From contig NZ_QTSU01000003.1 of the NCBI RefSeq assembly GCF_003382365.1, forward strand, positions 372,001 through 436,000: DNA of 64,000 bases, in the 5' to 3' direction. The DNA comes from Lysobacter silvisoli. GTDB taxonomy: Bacteria; Pseudomonadota; Gammaproteobacteria; Xanthomonadales; Xanthomonadaceae. The translations under genes were made by a program, and so were the position numbers. Under the pieces are notes generated by a model. It saw only the letters and a program-made list of their open reading frames with translations, was not told the DNA's origin and made no database searches. This document shows, in pieces, positions 40,162-49,490 of this stretch (its first letter is position 1; the number at the start of each line of letters is the position of its first letter).

Positions 40162-41829
40162 ATGCGCCTTTGGATCCTGTCCTTCGCCCTGGCCGCTGCC
40201 AGCCTGCCCAGCGTCGCCGCGCCTGCGCCGTCGGCAGCCGCGGTCGCGCGCTATGCCCAGCGCCAGCTGCAAACCAACTACGCGCAGCACGGCCCCGGCG
40301 CCGCGCTGCTGGTCGCGCGCGGCGATCAGGTGCTGTACCGCGGCGCGCTGGGCGAGGCCAGCGTGGAGCTGGGCGTGCCGTTGTCGGCCGAGCGCGTGTT
40401 CCGCATCGGTTCGGTGACCAAGCAGTTCGCCGCCGCCGGCCTGCTCAAGCTGGTCGAGGCCGGCAAGGTCGGCCTGGACGATCCTTTGTCCAAGTACCTG
40501 CCCGACTATCCCAACGGCGCCAAGATCACGGTGCGCCAGTTGCTCAACCACACCTCCGGGGTCAAGAGTTACACCGGCATTCCCGGGGTGATGGCCGGCC
40601 CGATCCGCATGGACCTGAGCACCGCGCAGCTGATCGACACCTTCGAGCATCTGCCTGTGGATTTCGCGCCGGGCGAAAAGTGGGCCTACAACAATTCCGG
40701 CTACGTGCTGGTGGGCGCGGTGATCGAAGCCGCCAGCGGCCAGCCCTGGCACGAGTATCTGCAGCAGGCGCTGTTCCAGCCGCTGGGCCTGCAGCACACG
40801 CGCTGGGGCGACGACCACGCGCTGATCCCCGGCCAGGTGCAGGGCTACACGCTCAGCCACGGCGCGCCGGCACCGGCCAACTACGCCAGCATGAGCCAGC
40901 CGCACGCGGCCGGCGCGCTGGTGTCCACGGTCGACGACCTGCTGCGCTGGAACCGCGCGCTGCACGAGGGCAAGGTGCTGCGATCGGATCTGTACACGGC
41001 GATGATCACGCCCGAAGGCGCGGCCAAGGCCGAGCACTACGGTTACGGCATCGAGCACGCCGGCTTTCGCAATGGCGACGCGCTCGCGCACAGCGGCGGC
41101 ATCTTCGGCTTCCTCTCGTTCCTGATCTACGTGCCGGGCAGCGACGTCAGCGTGGCCATCGTCCAGAACAGCGACCTGGTCGCGCGGGGCAAGCGCAATC
41201 CCGAGGTGCTGGCGCGCAAGATCGCCGCCTATGCGATCGGCCAGCCCTATCCGGAACCGGTCGCGGCGCGGCCGATCGAGCCGCAGCTCAAGCCGCTGGA
41301 AGGCGTGTACCGCATGGACGCCAACACCGCGCGGGCGATGCGCGTGGTCGGCGGGCGCCTGGTTTCGCAGCGCATCGGCGGCCAGCGCGTGCCGCTGGAG
41401 GCCCTGGGTAACGACGAATTCCTGTTCGAGGACGGTTTGAGCCGCCTGCGCTTCGAGCGCGACGCGCAGGGCCGCGCTACCGGCGTGCGCTTCTACCCCG
41501 ATGGCGAAGGCGAGGGCATCTATTCGCGGCGCACCGACGAGGCCCTGCCGATCGAAACCGCCGCCATCGCCCTGCCCGCGGCCGCGCGCGAACGCGTGGT
41601 CGGCCGCTACGCGCGCGAGGGCCGTGTGCTGAGCGTGTTCCAGCAGGGCGAGCAGCTGATGGCGCAGATGACGGGCCAGCCGCCGTTCGCGCTGGCGGCG
41701 ACCTCGCCGCACCGCTACACCGTGGACGCGGTGGGCGCGGTGCTGGAGTTCGCGCCCGAGTCCGGCCCGGCGCAGACCCTGACCCTGCGCCAGGGCGGCG
41801 CGGTGCTGGAGTTCAAGCGCGAGCCCTGA
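40162..41829 (+). CDS. secreted serine hydrolase, beta-lactamase/class C (S12) family
   Basis: This 555-residue exported protein has a signal peptide MRLWILSFALAAASLPSVAA and then a beta-lactamase-like domain. The catalytic motifs are S84-V-T-K87 (SxxK), Y176-N-N (YxN) and H310-S-G-G (in place of KTG), typical of S12 D-alanyl-D-alanine peptidase/esterase relatives. The last 170 residues form a beta-rich C-terminal domain (lipocalin-like, LEGVYRMDANTARAMRV). The frame extends 31 codons upstream, but the ATG at 40162 starts the signal peptide. Its substrate could be a peptidoglycan fragment, ester or peptide; not a proven beta-lactamase. Confidence 0.87.
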   Translation: MRLWILSFALAAASLPSVAAPAPSAAAVARYAQRQLQTNYAQHGPGAALLVARGDQVLYRGALGEASVELGVPLSAERVFRIGSVTKQFAAAGLLKLVEAGKVGLDDPLSKYLPDYPNGAKITVRQLLNHTSGVKSYTGIPGVMAGPIRMDLSTAQLIDTFEHLPVDFAPGEKWAYNNSGYVLVGAVIEAASGQPWHEYLQQALFQPLGLQHTRWGDDHALIPGQVQGYTLSHGAPAPANYASMSQPHAAGALVSTVDDLLRWNRALHEGKVLRSDLYTAMITPEGAAKAEHYGYGIEHAGFRNGDALAHSGGIFGFLSFLIYVPGSDVSVAIVQNSDLVARGKRNPEVLARKIAAYAIGQPYPEPVAARPIEPQLKPLEGVYRMDANTARAMRVVGGRLVSQRIGGQRVPLEALGNDEFLFEDGLSRLRFERDAQGRATGVRFYPDGEGEGIYSRRTDEALPIETAAIALPAAARERVVGRYAREGRVLSVFQQGEQLMAQMTGQPPFALAATSPHRYTVDAVGAVLEFAPESGPAQTLTLRQGGAVLEFKREP

Positions 41830-41923
41830 GCGGCGCGGCTCGCCAGTTGTGCCGCCTCGGGCATTGTGCGGCCCGCGGCGGCGAAACGTGACCTATGGGA
41901 GGGGAGCGCGCGGCCGGCGCACG

Positions 41924-41929
41924 TAGGAT
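41924..41929 (+). promoter_or_regulatory. -10-like hexamer TAGGAT before the M61 peptidase gene
   Basis: CGTAGGATGCGGGA lies 33 bases before the start. It is the same hexamer as at 20896 before folE. Confidence 0.35.
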
Positions 41930-41962
41930 GCGGGATCGTCCCTGTTTCGCCGGAGCCGCTCC

Positions 41963-43861
41963 ATGCCGCAGCGTTCGTCGCCCGCCCTGTTGCCCTTGCT
42001 GATCGCCGCGCTGTTGCCCGCCGCGGCGGCGGCGCAAACCGCCACGGCCGTGGCCGAGCGCGACTACGCCGGCACCATGAGCGTCGAGGTCGACGCCAGC
42101 GACGTGGTCCACCGCGTATTCCGCACCCGCCAGCGCATTCCGGTGCAGGCCGGCCCGCTGACCCTGTGGTATCCGCAATGGCTGCCGGGCAACCACTCGC
42201 CCACCGGTCCGATCAACAAACTCGCCGGCCTGCAGATCAGCGGCAACGGCCAGCGGATCGCCTGGACCCGCGATCCGCTCGACGTCTACGCCTTCCGCCT
42301 GAGCGTGCCCGAGGGCGTGAGCGCGATCGAGGTCGCGTTCGACTACCTCTCGCCCACCGGCGGCGACCAGGGCCGCGTGGTCATGGGCCAGGACCTGCTG
42401 AGTTTGCAATGGAACGCGGTGGCGCTGTACCCGGCCGGCTACGACGCCGGCCGCATCGCGGTGTCGCCGTCGCTGAAGCTGCCCGCGGGCTGGGGTTCGG
42501 GCACCGCGCTGGAAGTGGAATCGCGGCAGGGCGACACCGTGCGCTACAAGCCGGTGTCGTTCGAAACCCTGGTCGACTCGCCGCTGTTCGCCGGCCGCCA
42601 CTATCGCCAGGTCGACCTGGCGCCCGGCGCCCAGGTGCCGGTGCGTCTGAACGTGGTCGCCGACGCGCCCAAGTACCTGGAGGCCAAGCCCGAGCAACTG
42701 AGCGCGCACCGGCGCATGGTCGAGCAGGCGCTGCGGCTGTTCCGCTCGCAGCATTACGACCACTACGACTTCCTGTTCTCGTTGTCGGATCAGATTGGCG
42801 GCATCGGCCTGGAACACCACCGCTCCAGCGAGAACGGCGTGGACCCGGAGTACTTCACCGACTGGGACAAGAACCCGATCGGCCGCGACCTGCTCGCGCA
42901 CGAGTTCGTGCACTCCTGGAACGGCAAGTTCCGCCGCCCGGTGGATCTGGACACGCCGCATTTCAACGTGCCCATGCAGGACAGCCTGCTCTGGGTCTAC
43001 GAAGGCCAGACCCAGTACTGGGGCTATGTGCTGACGGCGCGTGCGGGCATGTGGAAGGAGCAGACCGCGCGCGATGCGCTGGCGATGACCGCGGCCACCT
43101 ACGCGCTGGATCGCCCCGGCTTCGCCTGGCGCAACGTGCAGGACACCACCAACGATCCCATCATCGCCCTGCGCCGGCCGCAGGCCTACCGCAGCCAGCA
43201 GCTCAGCGAGGACTACTACGCCGCCGGCCAGCTGATCTGGCTGGCGGTGGACGCCAAGCTGCGCGAACTCAGCGGCGAGCGCCGCAGCCTGGACGATTTC
43301 GCCGCCGCGTTCTTCGGCGTCGACGACGGCAGCTACGCGGTCAAGACCTACACCTTCGACGATGTGACCGCCGCGCTGGACGGCGTGGCCAAGCACGACT
43401 GGGCCGCGTTCCTGCGCAGCCGCCTGGACGCCAATGCCGCGCCGCTGGACGGCCTGGCCGCGGCCGGCTGGCGCCTGGTCTACAGCGACCAGCCCAGCGA
43501 CTACGTCAAGCAGAGCGAGGGCATGCGCAAGGTCACCGACCTGAACTGGTCGCTGGGCATGGTGGTGGCCAACAAGGACAACGCGGTGAGCACGGTGCGC
43601 TGGGACGGCCCAGCCTTCAACGCCGGCCTGGCGCCGGGCTGCAACCTGCTCGCGGTCAACGGCTACGCCTACGAGGGCGAGCGGCTCAAGGACGCGATCA
43701 CCGCGGCCAAGGAGCAGGGCACGCCGATCGAGTTGATCGTCAAGCAGGGCGACGCGGTGCGCAGCGTGCGCATCGATTACCGCGAGGGGCTGAAGTATCC
43801 GAGCCTGGAGCGCATCCCCGGTACGCCGGATCGTTTGTCGAAGATCCTGGCGCCGAAGTGA
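41963..43861 (+). CDS. M61 family metallopeptidase (glycyl aminopeptidase type) with PDZ domain
   Basis: This 632-residue exported zinc peptidase has a signal peptide (SSPALLPLLIAALLPAAAAA), an N-terminal beta domain (WYPQWLPGNHSPTGPINKLA), and a catalytic domain with zinc motif H313-EFV-H317 in LLAHEFVHSWNGKFRRP. The third ligand Glu is expected downstream near LLWVYEGQTQYWG. A C-terminal PDZ domain (VRWDGPAFNAGLAPGCNLLAVNG) completes the M61 architecture. It is probably periplasmic, trimming peptides from the N-terminus. It is a monocistronic gene with its own TAGGAT box, between the S12 hydrolase and the convergent yjjJ gene. Confidence 0.93.
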   Translation: MPQRSSPALLPLLIAALLPAAAAAQTATAVAERDYAGTMSVEVDASDVVHRVFRTRQRIPVQAGPLTLWYPQWLPGNHSPTGPINKLAGLQISGNGQRIAWTRDPLDVYAFRLSVPEGVSAIEVAFDYLSPTGGDQGRVVMGQDLLSLQWNAVALYPAGYDAGRIAVSPSLKLPAGWGSGTALEVESRQGDTVRYKPVSFETLVDSPLFAGRHYRQVDLAPGAQVPVRLNVVADAPKYLEAKPEQLSAHRRMVEQALRLFRSQHYDHYDFLFSLSDQIGGIGLEHHRSSENGVDPEYFTDWDKNPIGRDLLAHEFVHSWNGKFRRPVDLDTPHFNVPMQDSLLWVYEGQTQYWGYVLTARAGMWKEQTARDALAMTAATYALDRPGFAWRNVQDTTNDPIIALRRPQAYRSQQLSEDYYAAGQLIWLAVDAKLRELSGERRSLDDFAAAFFGVDDGSYAVKTYTFDDVTAALDGVAKHDWAAFLRSRLDANAAPLDGLAAAGWRLVYSDQPSDYVKQSEGMRKVTDLNWSLGMVVANKDNAVSTVRWDGPAFNAGLAPGCNLLAVNGYAYEGERLKDAITAAKEQGTPIELIVKQGDAVRSVRIDYREGLKYPSLERIPGTPDRLSKILAPK

Positions 43862-43895
43862 GTGGCTCCGCGCGGCATTGCGCCGCCGTCTGGCG

Positions 43896-45278
43896 CTAGT
43901 TTCCGAAGCGCTGCAGCGCTTGCTCGATGCGTAGCGCGTTGCTCGCCGCCACCGCACGAAACGCTGGACCTATGCGCGTATCGTCCTGCGCGCGCCGCCA
44001 CAGGTCCAGAGCGGCGCTGCCAGCCCATTGCCACGCCGCTAGGTCGCCAGTGGGCAGCGGCAATTCGTAGGGGCGTTGGTGCACGGCGCCGCCCGCGCCT
44101 GGGCGATAGTGCATCGGCAGCATGTCGTAGACCGGCGCCAGTGCCACTTGCAGCCGCTGCGGTTCGGTATGAAAGCTCAGGTTGCCGAAATGCATGTCGG
44201 TGTTGCCGATGAAACGACCGAACAGGTGCAGCCGGCGGATGCGTTCGGCATCGGCGGCGGAAACGATGCCTTCGCGTTGCAGTGCTGCCGCGGCGGCAGG
44301 CCATTGGTGTGGGTCGCTGCCGGTATAGGCCGCATCCAGCGCGCGTAGGGTGGTAGTGCCGCGGCGGCCGCGCTGAGGCGTGCGGTCGAAGCGCATGGAT
44401 TGCAGAAAACGCCAGCCCTCGCTGTCGATCAGCTCGCTGGACGCGGCTGCGATTCCGTGTTCGGTCAGTACTTGTCCGGCCAAGTGTTCGCAAACCAGCA
44501 GGTTGACCCAGCGCCGCGCGGTAGCGTTGTCGGGATCGTGACGGGCGAACTTGACGATCACCGATATGCGCTCGCCGTTGTCGGCGTCCAGTTCAGCGGT
44601 GAACTTGGGTTGCTCGCCGCCGGCGGAGGAGCCGGCGATCTCGCCGGCCTCGGCGGCCAGCGCGCGCTGGGGATAGACGGCTGTACGTTGCTGCGGCGCG
44701 ATCAAGGTGTCGAGGTTGTCCAATACCGTGTCCAACAGGGCCTGCTCCAACGCGGCCTCGCCCAGCACCAGGTCGCCGGGCAGGTCGTCGCCGCGACGCA
44801 ACAGTGCGATCAGCACGTCGTCGGCGGTCCAGTCCTCGGGATTTTCCGGCACGCCCAGTTCGGCGGCATGGCGGCGCGCGAACGCGCGGCCCAGGAAGCC
44901 CTGCGGGCGCAGGTCGTAGAGGAACCAGGGCAGGTCCGTATATTGGCCTTCGTCGAACTCGCCGTGCGGGTACAGCGGCAGCGCGCGCGGCGAGCGCAGC
45001 AGCCAGCCTCCGTATAAGGCTTGCAACTCGCCTAAGGTGTCGGGGCGTCCTTTGAGGCCGATGCGGTACAGCGGCCAGCGATTGCCGGCACGGCCCACAT
45101 CGCGCGCCAGCGCATAGCGGCTGGCGCGCGCGTGGCCTATGCGTACCAGCGCGGGGCCCAGGTCCGCCAATGCGCGCGAGACGGTGGGCTGGCTGATGCC
45201 CAACTGCGCAGCTAGGGCGGCGGCGGTGTGCGGGCCCCAGCGCAGTAAGGCTTCCACCGCTTGACTATGCCGGCTCAT
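43896..45278 (-). CDS. yjjJ: HipA-family protein of the YjjJ type with its own N-terminal HTH
   Basis: This 460-residue protein resembles E. coli YjjJ (HipH). The N-terminal 70 residues form a winged helix (AVEALLRWGPHTAAALAAQL, GISQPTVSRALADLG), so the DNA-binding part that HipA normally borrows from HipB is fused in. The HipA kinase-like core follows: SSAGGEQPKFTAEL nucleotide loop, catalytic loop D361-MHFG-N366 in IGNTDMHFGNLSF, and LAPVYDMLPMHYRP. The kinase residues are intact. No antitoxin gene lies beside it. Two 30-base direct repeats just upstream look like its own operators. Confidence 0.88.
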   Translation of the reverse strand: MSRHSQAVEALLRWGPHTAAALAAQLGISQPTVSRALADLGPALVRIGHARASRYALARDVGRAGNRWPLYRIGLKGRPDTLGELQALYGGWLLRSPRALPLYPHGEFDEGQYTDLPWFLYDLRPQGFLGRAFARRHAAELGVPENPEDWTADDVLIALLRRGDDLPGDLVLGEAALEQALLDTVLDNLDTLIAPQQRTAVYPQRALAAEAGEIAGSSAGGEQPKFTAELDADNGERISVIVKFARHDPDNATARRWVNLLVCEHLAGQVLTEHGIAAASSELIDSEGWRFLQSMRFDRTPQRGRRGTTTLRALDAAYTGSDPHQWPAAAAALQREGIVSAADAERIRRLHLFGRFIGNTDMHFGNLSFHTEPQRLQVALAPVYDMLPMHYRPGAGGAVHQRPYELPLPTGDLAAWQWAGSAALDLWRRAQDDTRIGPAFRAVAASNALRIEQALQRFGN

Positions 45279-45280
45279 GG

Positions 45281-45310
45281 ATTTTGAATCAATTTGTGAA
45301 TAGATACACT
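45281..45310. repeat. 30-base direct repeat, copy 1, upstream of yjjJ
   Basis: The first 20 bases read ATTTTGAATCAATTTGTGAA, then TAGATACACT. It matches the copy at 45371-45400 at 26 of 30 positions. Each copy contains two ATTTnTGAAT-like half-sites. It is AT-rich, ends two bases before the yjjJ start codon and covers the likely promoter, so it looks like an operator. Confidence 0.7.
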
Positions 45311-45370
45311 ACATCTAAAAGCACATGCTAATCAACAACTAAATCCCTTAGTCGGCCAAAACATCGACAT

Positions 45371-45400
45371 ATTTTGAATTGATTTTTGAATAGATATACT
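45371..45400. repeat. 30-base direct repeat, copy 2, upstream of yjjJ
   Basis: This is the second copy, exactly 90 bases from the first, ending TAGATATACT and directly abutting the 41-base perfect hairpin at 45401. Confidence 0.7.
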
Positions 45401-45441
45401 CACGGCACCCTGGCGCCGCGAAGCGGCGCCAGGGTGCCGTG
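45401..45441. repeat. perfect 19-bp inverted repeat with GAA loop
   Basis: CACGGCACCCTGGCGCCGC (45401-45419) is followed by GAA and then its exact complement GCGGCGCCAGGGTGCCGTG (45423-45441). There is no T-tract on either side. Perfect pairing over 19 GC-rich bases is rare. It could be an unusual terminator, a protein-binding cruciform or the trace of a small element. Confidence 0.75.
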
Positions 45442-45501
45442 ACATGAAGATTTTGTCAATTCCGAAACGCTACCGCCGGGCGTTCGTCGATGCGTCAAGA
45501 C

Positions 45502-45523
45502 AAAAGCCCCGCTCACGCGGGGC
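45502..45523 (-). terminator. Rho-independent terminator of the fused oxidoreductase gene
   Basis: On the minus strand, GCCCCGC-GTGA-GCGGGGC is followed by TTTT. It lies 29 bases after the gene's stop codon. Confidence 0.85.
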
Positions 45524-45551
45524 CTGTGTCGAACGTCGCTAACGCGCCCGC

Positions 45552-48500
45552 TTACGCCGCCTGCACGATCCGCAGCGGATTGCGGTACTGCTTGATCAGC
45601 TCCGCCTCGCGCTCCTTGGCCTTATGCAGGTGCGCTTCCTTGACGTGGCCGTAGCCGCGGATGTGTTCCGGGATCGAGGCGATCTCGGCGGCCAGGTCGA
45701 CGTTGCCGCCGTCCAGCGTGGCCAGCAGGTCGCTCACGGTCTGCTCGTACTCGCCGATCAGGCGGCGCTCCATCTTGCGCTCCTCGGTGTAGCCGAAGAT
45801 GTCGAGCTTGCCGCCGCGCAGCTTGCGCAGCTTGGCCATCCACTTGAACGCGGTGAACACCCAGGGGCCGAATTCCTGCTTGATCAGGCGGCCCTGCGCG
45901 TCCTTCTTGGCCAGCAGCGGCGGAGCGAGGTGGAACTTGAGGGTGTAGTCGCCGTCGAACTGCTGCTGCAGGCGGCGCTGGAACTCGCCGCTGGTGTAAA
46001 GGCGCGCCACTTCGTACTCGTCCTTATAGGCCATGAGCTTGAAGAAGTAGCGCGCCACCGCCTCGGCCAGGTCGGTGGAGCCCGGCGCCTTGGCCGCTTC
46101 GGCCGCGCGCACCTTGGCCACGAAGTCGCTGTAGCGCTTGGCGTAGGCGGCGTCCTGGTAGTCGGTGAGGAAGGCGATGCGGCGCGCGATCAGTTCGTCC
46201 AGCGAACGCGACAGGCGCAGGTCGTCCAGCGGCAGGAAGGCGACGTTGTCGCCCTCGGCGCTGGCCGGCACATGGCGCAGTTCGTCCTCGTTGCGGGTGC
46301 TGCGCGGGGCCGAGGTCGCGCCCCACTCGTTGCCTTCCCACTCGCCGGGCTTGAGGTGCGGCAGATCGCGCGGGGTGGCTTCGGCGCGGGTCGGCGCGTT
46401 GCGCACCAGGCCGGCGGCCTCGGCCACGGCGGCCGGGTCGACCACGGCCAGGCGGCCCCAGGCGAAGGCGGTCTTGTTCATTTCGATCGCCGCGCCGTTG
46501 AGCTCGACCGCGCGCATCAGCGCGTCGAACGCGATCGGCACCAGGCCGCGCTGCCAGGCGTAGCCCAGGATGAACAAATTGGTGGCGATGGCGTCGCCCA
46601 TCAGCGCGGTGGCCAGCTGGGTGGCGTCGACCACGTGCGGGTCCTGGCCGCCCAGCGCGACCTTGACCGCGGCGACGATGTCGGTGGCCGGGAACTGCAT
46701 GTCCGGGCGCGTGGTGAAGGTGCCCGGCATGGCTTCGTAGCTGTTGAGCACGACCGCGCTGCGGCCGGCGCGCACCTTGGACAGCGCCCAGTAGTCGTTG
46801 ACCACGACCATGTCGCAGCCCAGCACCAGGTCGGCCTCGCCGGCGGCGATGCGCACGGCGTGGATGTCGGCCGGGGTCTTGGCGATGCGGATGTGGGTGG
46901 TGACCGCGCCGCCCTTCTGGGCCAGGCCGGTCTGGTCCAGCACCGAGGCGCCCTTGCCTTCCAGGTGGCCGGCCATGCCCAGCAGCGCGCCGATGGTGAC
47001 CACGCCGGTACCGCCCACGCCGGTGATCAGGATGTTCCAGGGCTGGTCCAGCGCCGGCAGCTGCGGCAGCGGCAGGTCGGCCAGGCGATCCTTGGCGTTG
47101 CTGCCCTTCTTCTTCTTCAGCCCGCCGCCGTGCACGGTGACGAAGCTCGGGCAGAAGCCGTTGACGCAGGAATAGTCCTTGTTGCAGTTGGACTGGTCGA
47201 TCTCGCGCTTGCGCCCGAACTCGGTTTCCTTGGGCAGCACCGACACGCAGAACGACTTCTTGCCGCAGTCGCCGCAGCCTTCGCAGACCAGGCTGTTGAC
47301 CATCACCCGCTTCTGCGGATCGACCATCTTGCCGCGCTTGCGGCGGCGGCGCTTTTCGGTGGCGCAAGTCTGGTCGTAGATCAGCACCGACACGCCCTTG
47401 GTCTCGCGCAGGCGCTTTTGCACCTCGTCGAGTTCCTTGCGGTCGTAGAACTCCATCTCGCCCGGGAAGATCTCGCGCTTGCTCCACTTGGCGATGTCGT
47501 CGGACACCAGCACGATGGTCTGCACGCCCTCGCTGCGCACCTGGTGCGCGATCTGCGGCACCGACAGGGTGCCGTCGACGGGCTGGCCGCCGGTCATGGC
47601 GACCGCGTCGTTGTAGAGGATCTTGTAGGTGATGTTGACGCCGGTGGCCACCGACTGGCGGATCGCCAGCGAGCCGGAATGGAAGTAGGTGCCGTCGCCC
47701 AGGTTCTGGAACACGTGCGGCGTTTCGGTGAACGCCGCCTGGCCCGACCAGGTCACGCCTTCGCCGCCCATGTGGGTGAAGGTGTCGGTGCTGCGGTCCA
47801 TCCAGGTCACCATGTAGTGGCAACCGATGCCGCCCAGCGCGCGCGAGCCTTCCGGCACCACGGTGGAGGTGTTGTGCGGGCAGCCCGAGCAGTAGTGCGG
47901 CACGCGCGGGAAGGCCGCGCGCGGCAGCGCCAGCTCGCTTTCCTTCTCCGCCATCCAGCGCAGCACGTTCTCCATCCGCTCGGAGTTGCTGCCTTCAACC
48001 ATGTTGCTACGTTGGATGCGGCGCGCGATCACGCCGGCGATGCGCGCCGGGGTCAGCTCGCCGGTGGACGGCAGGATCCACTCGCCGCTCTCGTCGTACT
48101 TGCCGACGATGGACGGGCGTTCGCCGCCGCCCCAGTTGTACATCGACTCCTTCATCTGGCTTTCGATGAAGGCGTGTTTCTCCTCGACCACCACGATGTC
48201 CTGCAGGCCGCGCACGAACGCGCGCAGGCCCACCGGCTCCAGCGGCCAGGTCATGCCGACCTTGTACACGCGGATGCCCAGCTCCGAACACGCGCGCGCG
48301 TCCAGGCCCAGGTATTCCAGCGCCTGCAGCACGTCCAGGTAGCTCTTGCCGGTGGTGATGATGCCCAGGCGCGCGTTGGGCGAATCGATCACGGTGCGGT
48401 CGATCTTGTTGGCGCGCGCGAACGCCTGCGCGGCCTTGACCGCGTACTGGTGCAGGCGCATTTCCTGATCCATCGGCGGATCGGGCCAGCGGATGTTGAG

Positions 48501-49259
48501 GCCGCCCGGCGGCAGTTCGAAATCGTCCGGGGTGACGATCTGCAGCGCCAGCGGATTCACGTCCACCGAGGCCGAGGATTCCACGGTCTCGGCGATGGTC
48601 TTGAAGCCGACCCAGCGGCCGGTGTAGCGCGACATCGCCCAGCCGACCAGGCCCATGTCCAGGATGTCCTGCACGCCGGCCGGGTTGAGGATGGGCATCA
48701 TCGCGCTGACGAACTCGCCTTCCGAGCCGTGCGGCAGGGTCGAGGAGCGGCAGGCGTGGTCGTCGGCGGCCAGCGCCAGCACGCCGCCGTACTTGCCGGT
48801 GCCGGCGGCGTTGGCGTGCTTGAACACGTCGCCGGTGCGGTCCACGCCCGGGCCCTTGCCGTACCACATGCCGTACACGCCCTCGACCTTGGCGCCGGGG
48901 AACAGGTTGGTCTGCTGGGTGCCCCAGACCATGGTCGCGCCCAGGTCCTCGTTGAGGCCGGGGGTGAACTTCACGCCGGCCGCTTCCAGGTGCTTGCGCG
49001 CGCGCCACAGCTCCAGATCGAAGCCGCCCAGCGGCGAGCCGCGGTAGCCGGAGATGAAACCGCCGGTGTTGAGGCCGGCGGCCTGGTCGCGCAGGCGCTG
49101 CATCAGCGGCAGCCGCACCAGCGCCTGCACGCCGGACAGATAGATGCGCCCTTCCTCTCGCGTGTACTTGTGTTCGAGGGTGTAGTCGGGGTCCAGGACG
49201 CTGTTGGTCAGGTCCGTGTTCGCCGACGAGGGCGAGCTGAGTTCGGCGGTGCTGGTCAT
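45552..49259 (-). CDS. fused indolepyruvate:ferredoxin oxidoreductase-type protein (IorA-IorB fusion)
   Basis: This 1235-residue cytoplasmic 2-oxoacid:ferredoxin oxidoreductase is of the fused type found in aerobic Proteobacteria. In order, it has: an N-terminal pyrimidine-binding domain (FISGYRGSPLGGFDLELWRA), a ThDP-binding domain (NLGDGTYFHSGSLAIRQSVA, about 520, then KILYNDAVAMTGGQ), a Cys-rich [Fe-S] segment near 655-700 (CEGCGDCGKKSFC, CNKDYSCVNGFCP), and a gamma domain from about 745 (ITGVGGTGVVTIGALLGMAG). A long C-terminal DUF6537-like region completes it. It probably oxidises aryl or branched 2-oxo acids from amino-acid breakdown to acyl-CoA. The start at 49259 (MTSTAELSSPSS) is preferred over the longer frame. 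Confidence 0.92.
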   Translation of the reverse strand: MTSTAELSSPSSANTDLTNSVLDPDYTLEHKYTREEGRIYLSGVQALVRLPLMQRLRDQAAGLNTGGFISGYRGSPLGGFDLELWRARKHLEAAGVKFTPGLNEDLGATMVWGTQQTNLFPGAKVEGVYGMWYGKGPGVDRTGDVFKHANAAGTGKYGGVLALAADDHACRSSTLPHGSEGEFVSAMMPILNPAGVQDILDMGLVGWAMSRYTGRWVGFKTIAETVESSASVDVNPLALQIVTPDDFELPPGGLNIRWPDPPMDQEMRLHQYAVKAAQAFARANKIDRTVIDSPNARLGIITTGKSYLDVLQALEYLGLDARACSELGIRVYKVGMTWPLEPVGLRAFVRGLQDIVVVEEKHAFIESQMKESMYNWGGGERPSIVGKYDESGEWILPSTGELTPARIAGVIARRIQRSNMVEGSNSERMENVLRWMAEKESELALPRAAFPRVPHYCSGCPHNTSTVVPEGSRALGGIGCHYMVTWMDRSTDTFTHMGGEGVTWSGQAAFTETPHVFQNLGDGTYFHSGSLAIRQSVATGVNITYKILYNDAVAMTGGQPVDGTLSVPQIAHQVRSEGVQTIVLVSDDIAKWSKREIFPGEMEFYDRKELDEVQKRLRETKGVSVLIYDQTCATEKRRRRKRGKMVDPQKRVMVNSLVCEGCGDCGKKSFCVSVLPKETEFGRKREIDQSNCNKDYSCVNGFCPSFVTVHGGGLKKKKGSNAKDRLADLPLPQLPALDQPWNILITGVGGTGVVTIGALLGMAGHLEGKGASVLDQTGLAQKGGAVTTHIRIAKTPADIHAVRIAAGEADLVLGCDMVVVNDYWALSKVRAGRSAVVLNSYEAMPGTFTTRPDMQFPATDIVAAVKVALGGQDPHVVDATQLATALMGDAIATNLFILGYAWQRGLVPIAFDALMRAVELNGAAIEMNKTAFAWGRLAVVDPAAVAEAAGLVRNAPTRAEATPRDLPHLKPGEWEGNEWGATSAPRSTRNEDELRHVPASAEGDNVAFLPLDDLRLSRSLDELIARRIAFLTDYQDAAYAKRYSDFVAKVRAAEAAKAPGSTDLAEAVARYFFKLMAYKDEYEVARLYTSGEFQRRLQQQFDGDYTLKFHLAPPLLAKKDAQGRLIKQEFGPWVFTAFKWMAKLRKLRGGKLDIFGYTEERKMERRLIGEYEQTVSDLLATLDGGNVDLAAEIASIPEHIRGYGHVKEAHLHKAKEREAELIKQYRNPLRIVQAA

Positions 49260-49362
49260 GGGCGGGCTCTCGCGGCGGTGCCGCGGGTGGGCTGGCGGGG
49301 GGAGGGACGTGGGGCGTCCGCGCGCGGGGCGGCTAGGACCGGCTTCCGAGCAAAGACTCGGA

Positions 49363-49371
49363 ATTATACCA
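49363..49371 (-). promoter_or_regulatory. extended -10 promoter of the fused oxidoreductase gene
   Basis: The minus strand reads TGGTATAAT, a perfect extended -10 (TGnTATAAT), in otherwise GC-rich DNA. No -35 is needed or seen. The leader to the start codon is about 100 bases. Confidence 0.65.
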
Positions 49372-49490
49372 ACCGTGCCGAATCCGGCGGCTAGGCGGCT
49401 CCCGGGCACGCCCAGCGTGCGGCTGCGCGGGCCTGAAATCGCTTACGGGCGCGGTTTCCCAGCGCGGCGGAGGCGGGTTAAGGTCGCCGC

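Noticed and set aside
45624-49394. 1256-codon open frame antisense to the fused oxidoreductase
   Set aside because: Shadow frame; the opposite strand has ThDP, Fe-S and gamma-domain motifs in order.
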